Below the pieces are notes generated by a model that worked only from the letters and a program-made list of their open reading frames with translations, made no database searches and was not told where the DNA came from. Positions 55,181 to 64,000 of a DNA stretch of 64,000 nucleotides are shown here, piece by piece. Each line of letters starts with the position of its first letter. Position 1 is the first letter of the stretch. The DNA comes from Xylona heveae TC161 (lineage: Eukaryota; Ascomycota; Xylonomycetes; Xylonales; Xylonaceae), in assembly GCF_001619985.1 (NCBI RefSeq), contig NW_017264195.1:992001-1056000 (forward strand). Reading direction: 5' to 3'. Position numbers and translations under genes: made by a program.

Positions 55181-55291
55181 ACAAATAGCGACGAGGATAA
55201 ATTATAGTGATAAACAGCGATGAGGACAGACTTTGACAAACAGCGACGAGGAAAAATTGTAATGACAACAGCGACAAGGAGAAACAGTGAC
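55181..55291. repeat. Four imperfect ~27-bp tandem repeats
   Basis: Units starting at about 55181, 55212, 55238 and 55267, each with AACAGCGACGAGGA or a close variant and ending GTGAT/TTGAC/ATGAC/GTGAC. Confidence 0.65.
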
Positions 55292-55321
55292 AGTGACAGT
55301 GACATGACAAGGCACAACGGT

Positions 55322-55363
55322 TACAACGACTACAACGACTACAACGACTACAACGACTACGAC
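55322..55363. repeat. 9-bp tandem repeat (TACAACGAC)n
   Basis: About 4.5 perfect copies of TACAACGAC, preceded by a short CAGTGA trinucleotide-pair repeat (about 55285-55302). Confidence 0.85.
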
Positions 55364-56390
55364 TGCACCTTCGAGTAGGGCAAAATGTATGACCGACTTA
55401 CGACTACATGACACGTCACTGCTTTCTTCACCTCACCAACATACAAGAACAGAACCTACAAAAACAAGACATAAAAACAGGACCTACAAGACAGGACACC
55501 AAAATGTGACATACCAAACGGGAGACCATTAGAAGAAATACAACCTATTAAATTTTTGTAAAACCCATGTGCCTTCCACGGCCAAGAAGGAAGTAGTAAG
55601 AGGCTAGACCAATAGATAGAAGAGTATAAAAAAAAATGTGGGACAGAGTAAACAAAAAAGAAAAAAGAGCAAGACAAGAATTAAGAAAACCAGGGAGCTA
55701 AGACAAGAAAAAGAAGAGTTGAGACAACTTTCAAAAACAAAAGAAGAAGAAAAATATACCAAATGAGCAAGAAGCAGAGCCTTTCCAGAGTAAGTCACGA
55801 GCCTTTCCTTCCAGAGCCCCCCATCAAACTCCACGGGGAGATACAGAGATAAAAACAAAATCAGATAAGGAAAAAGGAAAAGTGAAAGGAGAATAAAGAG
55901 GAAAAGGAAAAGGAAGGCAAAAAGTTTCAGTGGCCAAGTGTGAAAACAGAGACAAGAGACAGGCCAATAGTGCATTTGAAAACATTCGATAGAGGGAGCG
56001 ACAAACACAATATATGACAGTGCATGTATCTCTCTCTCTCTCTTTCGTGCTCTCTGTGCGAGCATGTATATGTGGGAATAAACCATTCAAGACTGCACGC
56101 GCGCCAAGACAAATGAAACAACTGTAAAGAAGACAAAAGGAACCAAAAGAGAAAAGAAGAAGAAGAGAAAAGATAATAAAAAAGAGGTATCAATCAACCA
56201 ATCAATCAGTTTGAGACACTGTAGGGAGTTTTCAAAAGCGCACCCATCCAAGTTTGACAAGTTAAAAACCAAATTGGACAAGTAGGAATAACCACACGAC
56301 CAACGGGGTAAAATTTAAAAAAAGAACACACTAGAAACACCGTGATATCAATCAAAAGAATTTCGCTTCTCTTCCTTCATTCTTCATCCT

Positions 56391-59317
56391 TCATCCTTCG
56401 GTTCCGGCTTCGACTCCATCAGGATTGCCGTAGCCCAGACCGGGATCAAAACTGAATGCGCCATTGCCGCCTTGGTCGTCCGTGTTGAGGAAAGAGTCAA
56501 AGTCAAAGCTCTCTAGCACGTCGGTGCTATCCAGTGACGAAAAGTCAAGGTTGAATGCGGCATTCTAAAACATGTTAGTCGAATACATACTGATAAGATG
56601 AACAAATACGTACATCAGATCCATCAATGGAGCCAAACGGTGCCACTTGACTGGGATCAGGTTGTGGTGCTGCTGGCGGGGCGGGTACCGGAGCAGATGT
56701 TGGCGCATGCGAAGTGCTTGGCGGCACTGGAGGTGCAGCTGGCTGTTGTGCAGCCGGCGCCGCAGCCGTAGCCGGCTGAACTTGACCCTTTTGCTGGTTC
56801 GCGTTAAACGAATTTGGGTGCACGGGCGTAATAGGCGTCGAGGGAGTCGGCGTTGGCGGCGGCTCAGCCTCAGAGCTCGGGGTTGCCGCCGTGGTGTTAG
56901 CAGCGCCCTTCTTTTGAGTCCGCTACAATAGGAAAAACCCGTCAGTTTTAACTTGATCTCCCAACAAATTGCTAAAGGGGAAAACATACCTTTCGAGGCT
57001 CCTTTGCATCCTTCTTCGACTTGGGATTAGCCTTGTTTTGTTGCTGAGGCGTTGGCGGTGCAGCTGGCTGCTGAGGCGACGAGGGCTGCGTCCGGCCAGT
57101 CTGCGCGCCACCACCCGCCGGAGCTTGGGGTGGCGGCATGGCATTCCGTTGCTGGGGTGTGCCCATGGGCTGCGGCTGTTGCTGTTGGTTTGGCGGAGGT
57201 TGTTGCATCATTGGTGCGCCCTGAGGCCCAGGCTGCCAATTACCGCTCGGCAATCTTGCCGCGCTCTGCTGGCGCGCCATGGCCTCGAGCTGCTGTTGAT
57301 TCAGCGGAGGGTTGGCAAAACCTTGAGGATGCGAGCTTGGCGGACGCATGACCGCACCATTCGGAACGGCTCCGGTAATGTTCTCACCCATCGCCTTGAC
57401 CTGGTGATAAAATTGCGGCGCCATCTCGGGTGGGATCTGGCCGGCCGGGTTGAAATTCATAGCGGCAGGCGACCCTCGTGCCTGGGGCATGGTGCCGTCT
57501 GGTAGCGGCGAGCCTGGCAATCCGGCTTGACCGCCAATCTTGGGAGTGCGAAGCTTCATCTCATTCGGGGTGGGCGAAGGGCCTGAGCGGCTTCCTTGCG
57601 GAGACATGCCTGGCGGCACCATACCGGGCTGACCAGGAATCGGTTGTCCATCTCGGTTCTGGCTGTCTTGCTCGTGACGAGCCAGGAGCAGTCGTTTCTT
57701 GTTCTGCTGCTCCAGCAGCATCAGCTGCATCTGATAGTCTTGCAACGCGTGATTACCGCCCTGACCATTGGGGGCTTGCATGCCGCGCATCTGAGCGGGG
57801 CTGCCGGCGGCATAGAAGTCGCTCAGGCTACCCAGACCCTGAGGGTCAGCGCCCTGCTGCATCATGGGAGAGCCCTGCGTGGGCACGCCATTGGGGTTCG
57901 GCAGACCCTTTTGGAGTGTTTGGTTGTTGAGTGCGGTGCGTTGGTGGTTGGCCAGATTTTGCGCATAGACTGTAATTGACTTTTGCTGGACAGCAGGATT
58001 TTGCTGCTGAAACGATTGGAATTGCGACTGAGTTAGGGTGCCCGGATTGATACCATTCTGGATTAGAAGCTGGGCAGCATTGGCATTGTTCATGGGCTGG
58101 CCCGGCATGCCCTGTGGCTGACCACGACCATTGGGACCCATGGCTTGTCCGTTAAAAGGAGTGCCGTCAAGCCGAGGACGTTTGGAAGGTGATGGGGCGT
58201 TCTCGCCCGAAGAAGGAGACGGGGGACGAGGCTGACCATTGATGTCCAGATCGGAATTGTCTCGTTGCATCTGTTGCTGCAGCATTTGCTGCTGAGTCTT
58301 GGCCATTTGCTGAGGTGTTCTATACCAGAAAGCAAAAATGGGTTAGCTTCAAGTGGACAAGCAAGAGTACGAGATTTGAAGGAATGATTGGGGAGAAAGA
58401 CAAGGGGAGGGGNNNNNNNNNNNNNNNNNNNNNNNNNNNNNNNNNNNAAGGTAAAAAAGAAACAGAAAGGAAAATTGATGAGCCTCCCAATAGTGTTTTG
58501 GAACTTCTTGGAGCGGCTTACGGTTGAACATACGCATTACGGCTGTTCTGCAACGCTTTACGTTGCAGTTCGTTTTGGGCGAGGTTCATGCCATTGGCCT
58601 GCATGCCGCGCATCATCATGTTCTGGTACTGCATATTGGGCATCATGCCGGGGTTCATCTGGCGCATCAATTGCGATTGCTGCTCTTGTCGCATGCGCGT
58701 TTGTTGCTAGCAATCCCATTAGGTTAGTATCGAGGGCGCAAGAAATCAATAAGATAGGACCGGGAAACAGCAAGAAAGAGAAAGAGGCATGTTGGCATTA
58801 CCTGAGTATGCTGCATGTACTGCTCAACGGGACCGCCACCGCTCGGCTTCGGTTTCCGTCGCTGCGAATGGAAAATATCCCAAAACAAGCACCACCAGTC
58901 GAACAGGAACGAGTTTCCGGGGCAGAGCGGGGGCACGTTCGGCGTGGGAAGATCATCCGGACGCTTGACGTCGTCCTTGGAATCCGTGTCCATGGCATTC
59001 TCATCGACACCGTTTACATTGCCATCCTGGCGTCGACGGCCGGGGCTGGTCTTGGTAGGTGGAGTGGTGTTGAGGTTGGCGTCGCTCTGGAGCAGAGCAC
59101 GGGCACAGTCGTAGAGTTCATTCTTGAGAAAGTAGTCGTAAATGTAAGTGTTTAGTTGCATTCGCGAAATTTCAGGCGTATTAACGTGTTGAGCATTGAT
59201 ACCGACGGCGGATGCATTGCTTGGACGAGGGACCCCAGCCGCGCCATTGTTCATTACAGGCATGCCGCCGACGGGGCCGCCGACAGCATTGAGGGCTGCC
59301 ATGTTCATCTCATTCAT
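56391..59317 (-). CDS. somA: SomA/Flo8-type LisH transcriptional regulator
   Basis: Five exons, complement(56391..56564, 56614..56922, 56990..58319, 58522..58706, 58802..59317), about 837 residues. The start is the ATG at 59317 (MNEMNMAALNAVGG). A LisH dimerisation motif lies at about 51-85 (ISRMQLNTYIYDYFLKNELY, then DCARALLQ), followed by CPGNSFLFDWWCLFWDIF, a strongly conserved SomA/Flo8 block. The rest is rich in Gln, Met, Asn and Pro (MRQEQQSQLMRQMNPGMMPN) with an NLS-like PSKRPRLD; the acidic end, NLDFSSLDSTDVLESFDFDS, resembles an activation domain. SomA acts in the cAMP/PKA pathway, controlling conidiation, adhesion and cell wall in Aspergillus. All junctions close; a 35-N gap lies in intron 2 (58320-58521), so no coding sequence need be missing, though an unseen small exon cannot be excluded. 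Confidence 0.92.
58413..58447. other. Assembly gap (35 N) inside a somA intron
   Basis: Thirty-five undetermined bases flanked by GGGGAGGGG and AAGGTAAAAAAG, a purine-rich low-complexity context. True gap length is unknown. Confidence 0.95.
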
Positions 59318-62300
59318 GATCCTCGTGGAGCCAGCGCGCAAAGGGCACGATGAAGCTCAAAAGACGACTATGGAGGGGAAGAAAGTATAGTGAGGTTTCG
59401 ATGGAGGAGATCGAAGTTGGCCCAAAGAAATGAAAATCCAACGAGTGGATTGGGGGTTGTTGCGCGCCTAGATCGGAAGAGGTCCAGGGGAGGCGGCTTG
59501 AAATCGGATGCCGCCACCGATGAAGACCTCAGCCGTCAACGCTCTCTCAAAAAAGAAAGAAAGAGGCGTGTTTCAAGCGCGTCGCGATGAATCGGACGGC
59601 GATGGGTATAACAGTGTCGACAATAACGATCGACGTCAGGGTATAGGGAGCTGGCAAAGGAGCGAGGGAGCGTGGCGCTGAGTAAGACCTTTGGTGCGGT
59701 GGATGCCGACAAACGGGAAACTAGAAAGTCGGCGACCGCGTGACGTCGAAAGGGGCAAGGGAAGAAAAAGAAGAAGGTGAATTTGATCGAAGGAGGAATC
59801 AATGAGATTCCAAGGACGGCCGACGACAGTCACTGAAGGTGGCGGTCGCAAAAGGGTGAGCCAGGGTGCGTCGAAAAGGCTCAGGGCAGTGATTGTGAGG
59901 GAGAAGCAGCGGAAGCAGCAACAGCGAGGTTAGTCGGGTCGGTCGTGGGTGGATGGTGGATGGTGGATGGTGGTGGAGAAGGCGCTTGGCGCGAGTGAGA
60001 GAAGAGCGAAAGCGAGAGAGCAAAGTAGCCCGTAGGAGCAACAAGCGATGGGTGGTTGCGGGAAAATTGGGGAGGTGGGCAAAAAGGTATCCGATGCGAT
60101 GACCTATATATCTATCGCCTTGCCATCAAATATAATCGACGAGAATCAAAGGCAATGCGACCTGATTGATGGATGTAGCAATGAACCCAAGGGAGGGTAA
60201 AAAAAAAAAATAATTTAAAAAAAGATAAAAGAGATATCGACCCTAGCAGATGAAAGGTACAGTGCTGCCGATTGAACCTGGTACGGTCCAAATGCAAGCA
60301 ATCTTCCGAGCTGGTTCAGGGTCTCTTCTTCCGCCGCCACGACGTAGGCGATAGACGATCTCCGTGGTCGTACGCAAGGTATATTTGATGGTTGTGATAT
60401 AAAGATGCTCTTTTCAGAAGCCACTCGGGAAAGGCAGATTGAAGAAGCACCACTGCCTCTATAGCCCAGCAGTGGTTGATGGCTGATTCTAGCGCCACCG
60501 GAGTCAGAGCCGAAGCCTGACGATGATGATGCTTCTGTATTGTGACCTTTCCCTTGTAATTGCTCTGTAGAAGGTCGAAATGAATCGACACCTGAGCGGA
60601 TCACAGAGGTGGAGAGGATGACGATCAAGAAACTAAAAGAGAGGGAGAGAAAGAGTAATGAGATGTGGGAGGGAAGGCGGTGGCCGAAACAGCACGAGGA
60701 GAAAGAGAATATCGAGCCACCCTCAAACAGTCAAGAAGAGACGCACAATGGGCAATGGTTGGACATATGGAGAGTTCTACGGTAAAGAGAGGACCTCTGA
60801 AAGACAGAGTGGATGGACTGTCCCGGAAAAAGGTCTGGGCGGATCTACGCAAAAAAATCAAAAAGGTCTCGAGCAAGACGCGAATTGGTGATCGCGATGC
60901 TCCGGATGCCGCCAATGAAGCAGATGATTGAATATTTCCTCTTGAAAAGAATTCGCCTCAGACCCTGTCTCTCGCATATCCAGCCCTGCCTCTATCCTTC
61001 TCTTTCCTCTTCTAATTTTTCTTTTTAATTGTTTCATTCAAATCATTTCTAACGTATATCAATTGAGATTCGAGCCATGCATTCTCCACCATTGCAATAA
61101 CATGTCCGCCTTTCGCCAACTCACATTATTGCCATACAGCACATGTTTTCTGGGGGGAAAAGGGAAGTGGGAGGGGACTTTTCCGCCTCTTGACCTCTCG
61201 CCCCTCCGGTCTTGGGTTAGGGTTGGTTTTGTGACTCTTAATTGGCCAGAACAGGGATAATCACGGAACCGCTAGTCAAGCCATGGCTAATGATTGGCTC
61301 GTTTAAAGAGCGGATGGATCCGCCATCGTCCAGATCCCAATTCATCCTCAAAGAAAATCAACAATGAGATAATAATAATAATAATCAAGAAAAGGAGATT
61401 ACTATATCTCAAATCATTATTATCATTTGGTAGGAATTGATTAGATTCATCAATGACAAATAGGAGCTGAGATCTCAATGCTACATCATGTCTAGATGTT
61501 GTTACATGCTGTGGCTATAATCCTTCGCGATGGCGATGATGATTTGGAATTGAATGACGACGTCTGAATCGCCAAGCACAAGAGATACTTGTCCCTACTT
61601 GCAGAGACTTTCACTGTACAGCTCTGTTTCACTCGTTCCCCTCAACCATTCCTGAACCGTTCGAGTAGTGCCAAGTGGCTGATGGTCACTTGTTGATGTT
61701 GAAATTCTCTTTGTTCTCCCACCGTACTGTTGTAGTGGCAATTGACCGAGGACACTTGTATTGGTCAATGGCTCATCATCTATCATCAAGATCATCATTC
61801 CCATCGGTGTTTCTCATTGCTGGGGCTGGCATGCAACTTCATCATCGTCATGCCATTTAGTTGGCAACCCGCAGTGAAGCGTTGGGCGCCCGGGGCATAA
61901 CTGGGGTCACCCGCTTTTTCAGGGACAAAAAGCCTAGGGTCACTCCACTCTTTTCTCTCCCGCCGTGCCCCTTACCCGACCAGGATCAGTCAGCCCATTC
62001 CCCCCATTCCTCTTCCCGACGACGCCTGTCACTCGTCACTTTCATCGCGGCCCGCAAAGGACAGCCGGGATCCCCGGAATGTCATAAATCACCAAACTTT
62101 ACTGTCTCGTCAAATGCAAACCACGCTCCTTTCCATTTTTTCCCTCTACGACTTCATGGGGCAAAATATATTGTCGAGATTTGATCTAATCTCAGTCGCC
62201 AGAGCCAAATAATTGAGGGGCCCCGTTCAAAATGATGATAACGATGATGCCATTTCGCAAAAATGCCTGGTGCACTAACTGTCAAGCCCCTTGAGAGGTA

Positions 62301-62376
62301 TTCGAACGCCAATCTCCAGCAACGCCTTCCCATAGAAAGATGCATGTCCCATGTTTCGAGACACCAATGCTCAATT
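59318..62376. other. Long upstream region of somA and 3' flank of bet3 (3.1 kb)
   Basis: No supported gene. From 59360 to about 60950 the + strand is purine-rich, so the somA leader would be pyrimidine-rich. A GGTGGAT tandem repeat lies at 59947-59975, an (AAT)n run near 61367-61385 and a telomere-like GGGTTAGGGTTGG at 61214-61226. The open frames near 60215-60931 are composition-driven. Confidence 0.5.
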
Positions 62377-63298
62377 CTATTCATCCTCGGGCGGTAGCTC
62401 ATCTTCAATGTAACGGATCAAGGATATCCGCATCTCTGTCGTGTCGTTGCCGCGCAAGACGTCGCTGATGAAGTGCGCCTCCACTTGCATTTGCACCTAT
62501 ATCAGAATATACTCGTCAGCTCATCGACGAGCAAATTATTTCTCTATAGAGATAACACGTTGCGTCATGTCTGAATCTGCCATCTGGACCAACGTACCAT
62601 CTCCAGTGCTCCTCGCAGAATACCACATAATATGTTCGAGTACCACAACTCATCCTGTGCGCGGCCATCATCAGGAAGCTCGACAAAGTCGGCAAGAGGA
62701 TTCTCGTCAAAAAGAAGAGAAAATTCTTTGTTGTCGCTCGTCCAATTGGCAATCGTAGGTGTAATGTTCAGAAAGATCTTGAAGCCAACCTGATAGCAAA
62801 AGTCAGCAATGAGGTGCTCAAACGAATTACGAAAATTTCATGTTCAAAGACTCGTATGCCAATATATATGCCATACCTTGGAAATCATTTCCGCAGTTTC
62901 GCGAAAGTTAGAGCAGCGGCCAGCACCAGACTTGGCCAGAAAGTCTTCGATTAACCGTACTCCAATATTGTAGCCCATCTTGTCGAGCTGCTTATTGACC
63001 TCGACATAATCACTCTCGTAGTCCTTGCAGAGTTGGGCCACAATGGTACCATAAGTGAGAGTCACCAGCTCTGCGTTGACCTTGTCAACCCTTGTCCTAA
63101 ATGTCCGTCGTCAGTTGCAGTTCTACATGTCGCAAGATTGCACGTGGAACTGAAATCTAGCTATGGTAATGCTGGATTACGGGTCATACTAACTTCCATA
63201 CCCTGCACAGCACCTGTTAGCACGCTCATCTAACTTGTCAATGGCGGGGTGATATAAACTTACTCTTCCCCAATTCTGACTGCTTTTGCTGAAGCCAT
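62377..63298 (-). CDS. bet3: TRAPP complex subunit Bet3
   Basis: Five exons, complement(62377..62496, 62598..62789, 62877..63096, 63194..63202, 63264..63298), 191 residues. Exon 2 is a 9-nt microexon that completes GEEVWK between [12 protein letters not shown] and [56 protein letters not shown] and RC-SNFRE are diagnostic for Bet3/TRAPPC3; C76 in GAGRC corresponds to the conserved acylated cysteine of the family. The C-terminus ends [12 protein letters not shown]. Bet3 is a core subunit of the TRAPP tethering complexes, exchange factors for Ypt1/Rab1 at the Golgi. Divergent from the WD40 gene with 376 bp between starts. Confidence 0.96.
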
Positions 63299-63674
63299 TG
63301 GTGACTTATCAAAGATCGATGAGAGGCTTCCCTATGCTAAGTTTCGCACTGCAGAAGGTGTAGCAGTATCAGAACCTCACAAAACCCAAGCTTAAGACAA
63401 ATCGCAAGCTCGAGAAGCTATTCACAAATAATAACGTGGTTGCAGCTCCTCCGCATATCCTCGGTCGAGGAGGCCCGAGTGTGATTACATAAGGCCATAT
63501 CAGACCTAGATCTGGTTTAGCGTCAACCATCATCGTCGTGCGGCTCTGTGTGGACTTTTGGCTTGGACATTCCGCGTCCTTAGCTTCAACATTGAGATTG
63601 ATTACATTTTTGCTCAGAATTGTCTTTCACCTAAATTCAGATCTTCATCCGGGCCGCCCAAGCTTTAGGACAAA
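63299..63674. promoter_or_regulatory. Divergent promoter of bet3 and the U5-40K gene
   Basis: Both genes must be driven from this 376-bp interval. No specific element recognised. Confidence 0.5.
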
Positions 63675-64000
63675 ATGTCGGCCGAGAAAAGACCCGCGTC
63701 GGACGCGTTTGGGTCTTCGCAAATGATTGTCAAGCGACAACGCTCCAACGGCGATCTGAGTGGAAGCAATGCGGTAGCGGTAGTAAATAGCACTGCGCAG
63801 GATGGCGCACTTATTCAGGCTGTATGTGAATTGCGCGGATATATGTGTTCTGGGACACATAAGCTGACAGCGGAAACAAGGTCCCCAGGACAAGCGGTCT
63901 GCAGGCGCCGATTTTAGAATTGACCGGTATATGATACTGCAAAGGCAGGATGAAGCGGAACGGAAATATGCTGACAGCAATCAGGTCATTCTGGCGAGGT
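63675..64000 (+). CDS. U5 snRNP 40-kDa-like WD40 protein, 5' part
   Basis: Partial gene cut by the window edge. Exons 63675..63821, 63881..63926 and 63985 onward give MSAEKRPASDAFGSSQMIVK, KRQRSNGDL, then VPRTSGLQAPILELTGHSGE. This start and the first WD blade opening (LTGHSGEV) resemble SNRNP40/Spf38, a component of U5 snRNP that contacts Prp8. Only about 70 residues are visible, so the assignment rests on the N-terminus. Confidence 0.72.

Larger units (their letters stand above)
54570..56390. other. Purine-rich intergenic region downstream of somA
   Basis: Includes ACGGAG-CA-CTCCGT at 54629-54642, imperfect repeats at 55181-55291, a 9-bp tandem repeat at 55322-55363, and a (CT)n run near 56032-56043. 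From about 54880 to 56350 the + strand is strongly purine-rich. Long open frames on the minus strand arise from this composition and are not called. Confidence 0.55.

Noticed and set aside
55604-56193. Hydrophobic minus-strand frames resembling membrane proteins
   Set aside because: They come from the purine-rich + strand read in reverse (TTT/CTT codons); a compositional artefact.
60215-60931. Open frames on both strands in the somA upstream region
   Set aside because: Driven by purine-rich sequence; no conserved features, and both strands are equally open.

Overview
The window is nuclear DNA of a filamentous ascomycete. Short GT-AG introns interrupt most genes, intergenic distances are moderate to large, and there are orthologues of Pezizomycotina-specific proteins such as a SomA/Flo8-type LisH regulator. 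Protein resemblance points to Eurotiomycetes, possibly Onygenales, but that placement is inference. All coding exons were read by hand from the six frames. Junctions were fixed by GT/AG signals, phase continuity and family alignment from memory; no search was run. I recognised no transposon, LTR element or virus-derived element, and no CRISPR, rRNA or operon-like organisation.

Layout, left half. 1.2-2.2 kb (+) is a kinase-fold protein. 2.7-4.3 kb (-) is a Dsk2/ubiquilin shuttle receptor. 5.4-6.9 kb (+) is a quinone-oxidoreductase-like enzyme. 7.4-9.4 kb (-) is an alpha-arrestin with a PY motif. 10.3-11.8 kb (-) is a Tgl2-like lipase. 12.2-12.8 kb (-) is V-ATPase subunit G, divergent from Pet117 (13.1-13.5 kb, +). 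Then come an unnamed protein with heptad repeats (13.6-14.2 kb, +), a coiled-coil protein (15.2-17.7 kb, +), a proline-rich protein with an LPxY motif (18.4-19.8 kb, +), a possible tiny Cys-rich ORF (20.8-21.0 kb, -), and an Efm3/FAM86 methyltransferase (21.6-22.9 kb, -) divergent from ribosomal protein eS24 (23.3-23.9 kb, +).

Middle and right. A Zn2Cys6 transcription factor (28.0-29.7 kb, -) sits alone between about 4.1 kb and 5.4 kb of apparently gene-free DNA. It is followed on + by a cyclophilin-RRM protein, UDP-GlcNAc pyrophosphorylase, a seven-zinc-knuckle CNBP/Gis2-like protein, the meiotic recombinase Dmc1 (18 exons), Rrp7 and two unnamed proteins (to 53.6 kb). A tRNA-Thr(AGT) with an intron lies at 54.5 kb (-), SomA at 56.4-59.3 kb (-, with a 35-N assembly gap in an intron), TRAPP subunit Bet3 at 62.4-63.3 kb (-), and the first exons of a U5 snRNP 40-kDa-like WD40 protein run off the right edge.

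The genes are mostly housekeeping: proteostasis, vesicle transport, V-ATPase, mitochondrial COX assembly, ribosome biogenesis, splicing, cell-wall precursor synthesis and meiosis. They do not form a biosynthetic or defence cluster. The most unusual features are at gene-structure scale: several microexons (including an ATG-only first coding exon), a 21-bp tandem repeat that carries the splice donor of an unnamed gene, a lipase whose catalytic-elbow exon junction cannot be joined in frame with GT-AG rules, a phased GATAAG cluster, and a nested inverted repeat in the gene desert.
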